Source of the DNA: Thermoplasmata archaeon | Lineage (GTDB): Archaea > Thermoplasmatota > Thermoplasmata > SG8-5 | Assembly: GCA_030655715.1 (NCBI GenBank) | Contig: JAUSPR010000010.1 | Location: 1 to 21,754, forward strand | Direction: 5' to 3' | Length of the DNA stretch: 21,754 bases | In this document: positions 1-8,600 of the stretch, in pieces | How the letters are laid out: each line of letters starts with the position of its first letter | How positions within the stretch are numbered: the first letter of the stretch is position 1 | Program-made: the position numbers and the translations under genes | The notes under the pieces: model-generated | Seen by the model: the letters and a program-made list of their open reading frames with translations, nothing else | What the model was told of the DNA's origin: nothing | Databases searched by the model: none

Positions 1-1
1 A

Positions 2-3000
2 GCAAAACCGCAAATTGTTGTGAAAGCGGACAATGTAATAACTCACAAGTACGAATTCATCACCTTTACTAACACCAGACCCACGAACGGTGATACAATA
101 ACCATCACCTCGACCATACTAAACATTGGTGGTGCCGGTGCATATGTCGATGTTTGGTTCTACATGGACTACAAAATCAGTACCAATTTAATCAATCAGG
201 ACACTACCGGTGACGGCAGCCCGGACCCGGTTACTATTCTAGTTCCAATGTCCGGTCAGCAGGACGCGAAAATCGAATGGAAAGCCTCGCCGGGCGGTCT
301 TCACATGATAATCGTCAATGCAACCGTGAACGAGTCCTATCATCCGTCGGATTTCTACGACCCTTTCCCTTCAGATAATCAGAACTACACCAATATCTCG
401 GTTATGCCGAAAATTCTACTGGTCGATGATGACAGCCATGTCAATGACCTGAGCGATGGCGATACCGTATCATTCATGCGGGCTTCGCTCGAAGCTGCCG
501 ATTTCAACTATGAATATGTCATAGTTGGCGCAGGAGACGGCCCTGGCTACGATTACGGTGATTATCCTTTAATGGAATATGATGTGGTCATCTGGATGAC
601 AGGGTACAGGGAGACCAAGACACTTACGGTGGGAACATTGGGAACCGATGATGTGACCAACCTTCAGAAATATCTCACGGGCAATCCGAGTGGCACGGTG
701 GTAGCCGGCCTCAACGGCGGCAGCCTTTGGCTGATCAGCCAAGGATTCTGGAAAGAGGCCTGGGACGCAGTGAATGGCCCGACACTCAGGGCATTCGCCG
801 ATATGTACCTACACATCCCTGAAGCTCAAATGCCATCGGCTGTCCTTTCCCTTCCGCCTCTCTACGGAAATCTACCACATCCCGTAACCGATTATTTTGC
901 TGACAATCCCATCAACACGGTGGAACGCGTTGCTGGCACGGGCAATGTCTATTACTGGAAATATACACAAATCACGGACATACCAAGAATAGCATTGAAT
1001 GACAGTTCAAACACCACGATATATGCGCTCACCTATGATTCCGATGATTATTCAGGCGATACTATTTTAGATTCCAGAATGCTCGCCCAGACCTGGGGCT
1101 TCTCCAGGATTAAGGATACGGCAACGCAGGCCCAATACACCTACAAAGCAATACTGTGGCTTGGCAAAATCAATATGACGTTCTCTCAGGACGTGGCCAT
1201 CTCAGAACAAACCATAGAACCGGAAACCGTGTTCTACAAGCAGCAGGTAACTATCAAGTTCATTGTGCGTAACAATGGTCTATCGAGCTACACGGGTGCT
1301 GACAGCCTTTACTATCAGTTGAGAATTACGGATTTAGACAATGATGACATTATCGTTCCGGTCTATCAACAAATCCTCTACCTGGGCAACGGAACCGACA
1401 ATACCCTGACACTCACCTATAACTGGACCCCGCAGCAGATTGGATACCATAGAATTTCAATCAAAGTGGATCCTTTTAATTATATCGAAGAAAGCAATGA
1501 GATGAACAATGAGATTTCGAGTTATTGGGGAACAGGAGAACTGAATGTGCTTTACAGGGTACTGGTTGTCGATGATGATGGCAGCCATCAAAGCGGGAAC
1601 TTCAATGATTCCCAGACAGTCAGGGATGCCCTTGATAGACTGGGCTATCTGTATGAGAATTACACTGTGGATATGACAGATGATGGACCTGCCTTCAGCA
1701 AAGGGAGCAATAGAACCGCGCTAAACGAGTACAATTCCGTCATATGGGTCACCGGTGAAATAGTCAATCCATTAACCCAGAATGATATAGATAATATTAC
1801 TCTATATTTGGGCATTGGAGGCAATTTCTGGCTATTGGGCAATGGGCTCTGGACCAGTATCGATGAAACAGTGAGTGATGCCTTTGAGAGGAATTATCTC
1901 AAAATCAATTCGGTTGACGGCGATCAGAACATGTCTGCCATTCTCAACGGTGTAGAGGATGACATGGTATCCCACGGCATGCAGTATGCCTGCAACGGAG
2001 ACCCGTACGCGGACATACTTAGCCCATTCACGGACGGTATTGGCTTCACCTATCAAAACAATGCCATGACAGAGTACAACTCGGTCCGATACATTGGCGA
2101 ATCTCCCAATAGCACCGCGCATTACAGGGTCGCGACAACGCCCTGGCTTCTTTCCTCGCTGGACGATGAAAACGATAGCGCGGAATTCGTGTTCATGATG
2201 CTCAGGTGGTTCGACAAGCCCGAGAGCAGAATAGAAGTCAGAATCGCGGACATTGACATCTGGATAACGGATGACCCGAACCCACACCCCCAACTTGGCA
2301 GCGGATATGTCATCCAGGCCAAGGTGCAGAACACGGGCGGAGCAACAGGAAATGTCCTGGTAAGGTTCATGGACGGCTCGACTCAAATTGGCTCGGATTC
2401 TATTTCCGTTTCACCGAACAGCAATACCACGGCCGAGATTGTATGGGTGCCGCTGTTCGCGGGCCCGAGGACCATCAGCATCCTTGTTGACCCGATTGCG
2501 GAAGTCAAGGAGATATTCGAGTGGTCCAATAACAATGCGACCCGGGCCATACATGTTTACTTCTTCTGGGACAACATGGAACAAGGTGCCTCAAAGTGGG
2601 CGCACAGCAGTACCATTACACTCATCAACGGCGAAGGTCCCCTGGAATATTTCGGGACTACAGCGGTCAGCGTGAACATCGAGAAGGACTGGAATTACAC
2701 CGCCAGCCAATACATCACAAACTGCACTGATCCGGGATTCTATCACACGTTTGACAAGGCCACCTGGCTGCAGGAGCCGGGCGGGAGCACGACTACGACG
2801 ACCAGGATGCCCATTGATGTCGTTTTCGCGCTGGATACCTCAGGATCGATGTCAGCGGAAATAGACGAACTGGTCATCGCAGTTAACCAATTCTTGGGTG
2901 ATCTTACCGACCAGGACCGGGCGGCCATATGGAAATTCAACGGCACCGGTTCGGAGACCACGGTTGCGGGTTTGTACGAACCCTATCGGTACTGTACAGC

Positions 3001-5617
3001 AGCCAACGTGACCTATCTCCAGGGACGGGTGAATGTCCTCGACCCGGTGAACGCAAACACATACACCTGCTTCTATGACACGCTGGGCTCTGCAATCCAG
3101 TACAGCCAGACGTATAAACTATCTGATAGACTCGAATTCGTCATAGGGATGACAGATGGAGTGTCGAACAGCGATGACGTGTACACACCCAACGCCAACT
3201 GGAACCAGGTCGTCGCAGGTGATACTGCATACAGCTCCGCAGCACCTCATCCGACCAAGGGCTTGCTCTATCCGCCCTGCATGGTTTACACGATAGGACT
3301 GGGCATAACTCATGACCCGTTATACCCGACTGCAGATGGAATTGAACCAGAATGGTCCAGAACTCCGCCCAGAACAATAGCAGGCAATAATTACCCGATT
3401 GAATACGATGTCTGGCACTGCGCGGACAGCTCCCCCTTGCCCCTCCATGATGCGGGAGGGAAATACGGAGAGAATACCACCACTTTCGAAGACAATGTCG
3501 GGCACTACTACTATACCAACGACCCCACCCAACTGGAAAGCATATTCCAGAATATTTTTCAATCAATAATAATCGTCCAGCTCGAGGGCGAGCCCCAGAC
3601 CCGGAGCGGGGGGGTATTGCCCCAGCCGATGGCCACTTCGGTTTACAATTTCGCAGGAGTCACACAGGCAGGAGCTTCGCCGCCGGAAGCCTGGTTCTGT
3701 GCAGTTGACCTTGCATCAGATGCAGAATTTACAACACCAAATGTTGAAGCAACCACTGCCGAATGGACTGACTCTGATTACACTGACTCTGTAACCTCCA
3801 ATAATGTGAGAACGGGTGCAAGCGGAGACCCGGGAAACAATGACGAAATATTCACCAAGTTCTGGATGGCCATTATGGAACTACCGAACACAATAACCGG
3901 TATAAGTATGACATACGAGGCGGAGTACAGCACGGCTTTGACTGGAACAATGTACGCCTGGAATGCAGTAGGCGGCACATGGGACACAGTTGGAGCGACG
4001 CAGGCTTTCGCTGCTACAACCGACGCCACTATGACACGTGATATTGCTACGAATTGGGGCGACTATGTATCTGGAGGTGAAATAATATGGGGCGTTTACG
4101 CCAGTACAAGAGCTACGTGTTCAGTAGACCTCGTTGAACTGACTATCACCTTCACTCCTTCCACGAATCTCCCGCCCAACCCCCCCACCAACCCATCCCC
4201 CGCGCACAGCATCGCCGGCGTCTCTACCACGGCGACCCTGAGCTGGACGTGCACGGACCCGGACGACGGGCCCAACGGTCTGAACTACACCATCTACTTC
4301 GGCACGACCAATCCTCCGCCATTGGCTGGTTCATCCGGCACTTCAACCAGTTACAACCCTGGTACGCTCGCAGAGTCAACCATCTACTACTGGTACGTGA
4401 TCGCGAACGATGGGGCAAACACAACCACTGGTCCGCTCTGGATATTCGCCACAACCGGCGCTTCCGTGCCCGGCGAAAGCGGCACTCCCGGCCTTTCCCC
4501 AGACGGTCCCAATATGAATAAATCCGCCGTGACAAAGGCCATGGACCTGCGGAACATGGACAGCGCTAAACTTGAGTTCTGGCACAAGTACAATATGGTG
4601 CCTGGCGCGAACGGCGGCATCCTGATGGTCGGATACAAGGAATCCGCGGCAGGACCCCTCAAGTGGAAATATGTGGTCCCGAGCAGCGCCTATACCGGCA
4701 ACCTGCGCCTGAACGTCACCAGCCGCGTGGACAGCTTCGATACTTTCATCCAGTGGAGCTGGAACGGCATCAGCGGCCGCGGCACGTTCACCTGGGAGAA
4801 AGTGAGTCTTAACCTCCTGCCCTGGGTCACCAACTCGACAGGCGGGCACATGAACGGGGCCTATGACATGCACTCCAGCGTCCACGTCAAATTCCAGTAT
4901 TACCAGTACGGCGGCGGAACCGGTTACGGATGGTATATCGACGACGTACGGGTAACGGTTTCACGGCCCAATTCAGTAACAACACCGGACAGCAATTGCC
5001 AGGACCTCTGGAATCTCACCAATGTCTATAACGCCCACAGCGGCAACTATTGCTGGGCCAACGTGGACCCCTTGACCGGGCTGATGAAACCGGGCATTGA
5101 CAATTACCTGATGAGCACGCCCATCGACCTGACGAATGCCAGGATTGCGTACCTGAGCGCGTATGTGAAATTCAACTTGAACTATAACAGCGGCGCGCCG
5201 CCAGATGGTTTCAGGGTGGAAATATCGGATGACAACGGCATCACCTGGAAGGCGGTGAACCTGGGAGTGAGGTCAGCCTGGAACGTTTCCGGAACCGATA
5301 ATGACGCTTCGGACGGTTATCCGGGCGACGGAAAGTCGTACTCCGGTTTAACAGACAGCTATAATATAAACAGTTCCGATGCGGCCAATCTACTTGCGGC
5401 CCAGGCAGACGGCTATTGGGTCAGCCTGGATTCGCTGACCAGGATCAACATAGACCTGTCCAGCTTCTCCGGAAACGCTATCCAGATACGGTTCAGGGTC
5501 GTGACAAATTCGGACCCCGGCTATGCGCACAGCAACAATGCCAATCAGGTAAATCCTGATTTCGGCGGCTTCTACCTGGATGATGTGATAGTAGAGGGAG
5601 AAACAATCCTCACATAG
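2..5617 (+). CDS. Giant secreted VWA/CARDB surface protein (5' end truncated by window)
   Basis: The frame is open to the first base. A GTG exists at 20, but the codons before it (AKPQIVV) already align with CARDB sequence of the next gene, so this is a 5'-partial gene lacking roughly 290 N-terminal residues. Numbering from the GTG: CARDB 1 about 1-125; VDDD Rossmann-like domain 131-390 (ILLVDDD 132-138, YDVVIWMTG 187-195); CARDB 2 391-505; second VDDD domain 512-735; CARDB 3 739-850; VWA 931-1190 with MIDAS DTSGSMS at 939-945 and MTDG Asp1046; jelly-roll-like domain about 1208-1383; fibronectin III 1385-1480; two MAM/immune-inhibitor-A-like beta-sandwiches 1490-1655 (GWYIDDV near 1637) and 1662-1865. 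Many N-x-S/T sequons and no C-terminal TM fit an extracellular, glycosylated protein. VWA with an intact MIDAS implies metal-dependent protein binding, so adhesion is the likely job (inference). The ligand is unknown. Gene 2 follows after 9 bp, probably in one transcript. Confidence 0.9.
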   Translation, partial: AKPQIVVKADNVITHKYEFITFTNTRPTNGDTITITSTILNIGGAGAYVDVWFYMDYKISTNLINQDTTGDGSPDPVTILVPMSGQQDAKIEWKASPGGLHMIIVNATVNESYHPSDFYDPFPSDNQNYTNISVMPKILLVDDDSHVNDLSDGDTVSFMRASLEAADFNYEYVIVGAGDGPGYDYGDYPLMEYDVVIWMTGYRETKTLTVGTLGTDDVTNLQKYLTGNPSGTVVAGLNGGSLWLISQGFWKEAWDAVNGPTLRAFADMYLHIPEAQMPSAVLSLPPLYGNLPHPVTDYFADNPINTVERVAGTGNVYYWKYTQITDIPRIALNDSSNTTIYALTYDSDDYSGDTILDSRMLAQTWGFSRIKDTATQAQYTYKAILWLGKINMTFSQDVAISEQTIEPETVFYKQQVTIKFIVRNNGLSSYTGADSLYYQLRITDLDNDDIIVPVYQQILYLGNGTDNTLTLTYNWTPQQIGYHRISIKVDPFNYIEESNEMNNEISSYWGTGELNVLYRVLVVDDDGSHQSGNFNDSQTVRDALDRLGYLYENYTVDMTDDGPAFSKGSNRTALNEYNSVIWVTGEIVNPLTQNDIDNITLYLGIGGNFWLLGNGLWTSIDETVSDAFERNYLKINSVDGDQNMSAILNGVEDDMVSHGMQYACNGDPYADILSPFTDGIGFTYQNNAMTEYNSVRYIGESPNSTAHYRVATTPWLLSSLDDENDSAEFVFMMLRWFDKPESRIEVRIADIDIWITDDPNPHPQLGSGYVIQAKVQNTGGATGNVLVRFMDGSTQIGSDSISVSPNSNTTAEIVWVPLFAGPRTISILVDPIAEVKEIFEWSNNNATRAIHVYFFWDNMEQGASKWAHSSTITLINGEGPLEYFGTTAVSVNIEKDWNYTASQYITNCTDPGFYHTFDKATWLQEPGGSTTTTTRMPIDVVFALDTSGSMSAEIDELVIAVNQFLGDLTDQDRAAIWKFNGTGSETTVAGLYEPYRYCTAANVTYLQGRVNVLDPVNANTYTCFYDTLGSAIQYSQTYKLSDRLEFVIGMTDGVSNSDDVYTPNANWNQVVAGDTAYSSAAPHPTKGLLYPPCMVYTIGLGITHDPLYPTADGIEPEWSRTPPRTIAGNNYPIEYDVWHCADSSPLPLHDAGGKYGENTTTFEDNVGHYYYTNDPTQLESIFQNIFQSIIIVQLEGEPQTRSGGVLPQPMATSVYNFAGVTQAGASPPEAWFCAVDLASDAEFTTPNVEATTAEWTDSDYTDSVTSNNVRTGASGDPGNNDEIFTKFWMAIMELPNTITGISMTYEAEYSTALTGTMYAWNAVGGTWDTVGATQAFAATTDATMTRDIATNWGDYVSGGEIIWGVYASTRATCSVDLVELTITFTPSTNLPPNPPTNPSPAHSIAGVSTTATLSWTCTDPDDGPNGLNYTIYFGTTNPPPLAGSSGTSTSYNPGTLAESTIYYWYVIANDGANTTTGPLWIFATTGASVPGESGTPGLSPDGPNMNKSAVTKAMDLRNMDSAKLEFWHKYNMVPGANGGILMVGYKESAAGPLKWKYVVPSSAYTGNLRLNVTSRVDSFDTFIQWSWNGISGRGTFTWEKVSLNLLPWVTNSTGGHMNGAYDMHSSVHVKFQYYQYGGGTGYGWYIDDVRVTVSRPNSVTTPDSNCQDLWNLTNVYNAHSGNYCWANVDPLTGLMKPGIDNYLMSTPIDLTNARIAYLSAYVKFNLNYNSGAPPDGFRVEISDDNGITWKAVNLGVRSAWNVSGTDNDASDGYPGDGKSYSGLTDSYNINSSDAANLLAAQADGYWVSLDSLTRINIDLSSFSGNAIQIRFRVVTNSDPGYAHSNNANQVNPDFGGFYLDDVIVEGETILT
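2369..2416 (+). repeat. Conserved paralog patch in CARDB 3 (partner 8687-8734)
   Basis: This 48-base stretch differs from 8687-8734 of the neighbouring paralog at only 4 positions, three of them at codon third positions. Both encode MDG-(S/T)-TQIGSDSISVSP. Much of the rest of the two genes is clearly more diverged at DNA level, so the patch is either strongly constrained or kept alike by gene conversion. Confidence 0.6.
3605..4480 (+). other. Domain insertion in the first VWA protein: jelly-roll plus fibronectin III
   Basis: Aligned with the paralog downstream, the first VWA protein carries about 290 extra residues (about 1196-1487 from the GTG) between the end of the VWA domain and the first MAM-like domain. 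The first part reads as a beta-sandwich ending in the pattern SVDLVELTITF. The second begins with PPNPPTNPSPA and has the W..T.DPD...Y.I.FG and YYWYVIA.D pattern of fibronectin III. A run of seven G lies at the left junction (3608-3614) and seven C (4180-4186) at the fibronectin start. The paralog goes directly from VWA to MAM-like domain, so either a gain here or a loss there is possible. Confidence 0.7.
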
Positions 5618-5623
5618 GGTGAT
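5618..5623 (+). promoter_or_regulatory. Ribosome binding site GGTGAT of the second VWA protein
   Basis: GGTGAT follows the TAG of the upstream gene directly and lies 3 nt before the ATG at 5627. It is complementary to the archaeal 16S 3' end (AUCACC) and supports both this start and coupled expression of the two paralogs. Confidence 0.75.
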
Positions 5624-5626
5624 ACC

Positions 5627-8600
5627 ATGAAAAACTCAAAAAGAAAATTAATGTGGGACCGCGGCGGTGTGGCTGAGGTTATCGGAACGATTCTCACTCT
5701 TGCCATCACTGTAACGCTTTTTTCGAGCATCATCCTGATGGTGGACCAGTTCCCGGCGCCCGGTGACAATGTCTACACGGATTTCACGGCAACAATCGAG
5801 CCAGTAAACAATTCCTGGCCGCTTGGGGCGTTCATTCACATAACCAATACCGGCGGTCAGCAGATGACCGGTATGTGGACGCTCATCGCCATCACGGTGG
5901 ATGATTACACTCTTGCTCTCTCAACTCAGGGCAGTGTGGATAACCGAATTTACGGCCTTGGATACAGTGTATATGGCCACAAAGGAACCGATAACGGAGA
6001 TGACAACTGGGATACTGGCGAACGTTGGACGCTCTACCGGGATGCAACAAAAATTAATATGAATTCCGATGTCAGCGTCATAATCCTGGACCAGGGACAG
6101 GGCGCACTTGCCTGGAGCGCCAAGATACAGGGCAGGGGAAACAGCTTCGGACCGATAATTTCCAATATAAAAGTGGATTCAAACCTGGAAAGCCTGAGGT
6201 TCGACCCGATTCAATACGGTTTGCCGTTCTACATATTCGCGGACGTTTCAGACCGTGACGGTGATCTGGATGTCACCTCAGTCAATGCAGACCTCTCTTT
6301 CATCAACTCTACTTACAACAATATTCCAATGACCGATCCGGACGGCGACGGAACCTTCATGAGCGGCCCCATAATGGGACCCAGTATCGCTGTGCCCATT
6401 GGATATCATATTGCCATTGTTCGGGCCAGAGATATAAGCGGAATACAGAGCATGGGCTCTGCCAGAGTCGCTGTTGGCCTTGACCTTGGCGGACAGCCAA
6501 ATCTGGTGATTTATGAGAATGACATCTCGGTTAGCACCAAGAGCCCGATTCATGGCCAGACAATTTCCATTGCCGCGACCATAAAGAATTATGGGGGTTC
6601 TTGCAACGGCACAGTCTATTTCTACGATATTGTCGGAACCAATACCGCCACTATCGGAACCAGCAGTTTCACAGTTTCACAGGGACCCACACAGATAACC
6701 CTTGTCAAACCATGGATTGCGAGTCCTGGCGGTGAACATACTCTCATGGTGGAGGCCGTACCGTTTAATGCAATGGATGCCACACCCGAGGATAATTATA
6801 ATTACTCGGACATCACCGTACTTCCAAAGATTCTGCTAGTGGATGATGACAATCACCCACCAGACCTGAGCGACCTGGACACAGTAAGCTACATGAGAGG
6901 TGCTCTGGAATCTTCAGATTTCGGATATGACCTGTACACTGTCGGACCGCACAAGGATGGTCCTGGGTACAATGTCGGAGAGAAGAAATTGACCAACTAT
7001 GATGTGGTCATCTGGATGACCGGATACGAAAAAGTGAAAACGCTTACTGTACACGATCAAGCGAACATAACTTCGTTCCTGAATGACGTGGGCATGGGCC
7101 GGGGAGGAAGTTTGTGGATGATTGGCCAGTATCTGTACGATGACATTGCAATTCCACCATCATTCTTCACGGATGTTCTCAAGGCATCGGGCTTTGCTTA
7201 CTCCCCTCTTGGGCCTACGAATCCCTTGATGGGCATCGTGGGAAATCCAATCAGCAATGAGTGGAACACCACTTTCATTCCTATAATAGAGAGAGCCCAG
7301 GGATACATCAGTAGCTACCAGATTACTCCTGGAACAGATGCAAATATCACTTTCAGGGACCCAATACCGGTTTACGCCGATGCCATCAACTACGAGGAAA
7401 CAATCAAGAAATCAAGGTTGGTATTCTTCCCCTGGGAATTCTCGCGCATCAGGGACACGGGCGACCAGACTCAGGTCGCTTACAAGGTGCTGAAATGGCT
7501 TGGCAATATCACGCTCAGGAATGGCAATGACCTGGCAGTTTCCGAGCAGGTTTTAGAACCAAGCTTTGTGTTCTTCAATCAGATTGTGAGAGTGGATGCA
7601 GTCATCAGAAACAATGGTGAAACAGATATCCAAACAGATTATGGCCTGTTCGTGGATGATAATACCGCGCCCTATGAATTCCTTCCAAAGATAACAGTGC
7701 CAGGAGGGGGCGGTTCTGTGACAGTCAGTACAAACTGGATTGCTCGTGAACTGGGCACGCATGTTCTGAAATGGAAAGTGGACCCGAACGACCTTATCGA
7801 TGAGACCAACGAGAAGAATAATGAGGTCCCCTCATACATAACCAGTGGTGAAGTCTACGTGGAATTCAGAATTCTTGTCGTGGATGATGATGCCAGCTCG
7901 AACAATGTTAACAGCACCGGTGTCCCGACGAATGACACAGCTTACCTTACCGAATCTCTAAACAGGCTCGGTTACACTTACGAGGCACCCAATGGACCGA
8001 ACACAACATACGTGGTTCCGGAAGGGGAGGACGGCCCGCCACTCGTGGTGCTGAAAGATTACAGTGCCGTGCTATGGATGACCGGTGAAAGTCCTTCCGG
8101 TTTGAGCGATAACGACGCCAGCAATCTAGATGCCTATCTCACAAATCATCAAGGAATGCTCTGGTTGTTCGGCAACAATGTATGGAGCGACGTAACAACC
8201 ACAAATCTATCTCTTGACATGGGTATTAACAATCTCGTGAATGATACGCTGATTTCCGGCACATTGAGAGGAAAGGATAACTCAAATATATCGCATGGAA
8301 TGAACATATCAGTGGTGAACAATCCGAACGCGGACATTCTTGTTCCGACTGCTGGTGCAGAGGGCGTGTTCTACCAGAGCTTCATAACCAACAGGTCCTG
8401 CGCGGTCATGAACGAAGGCGGCAGCTACAAAGCATTCACTGCCGCATTCACTCTCGGAACACTCTACGGCCCGGAAGGGACGTATCTAGCTGGCAACAAT
8501 GCCACGGACGAACTGGTTTACATGCTCATGCACTGGATGGAAAAACCAGAAACCAGGAAAGAGGTCAGAATTACCGAAAGAGATTATTTCGTATCGGACT

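Noticed and set aside
20..22. GTG as the true start of the first gene
   Set aside because: The frame stays open to base 2, and the codons before the GTG match the start of CARDB 1 in the paralog, so the real start is upstream of the window.
1832..2386. Open frame on the minus strand, 184 residues, inside the first VWA gene
   Set aside because: It lies opposite a strong coding frame with recognisable CARDB and VDDD domains. Its own translation has no domain-like pattern, so it is a shadow frame.
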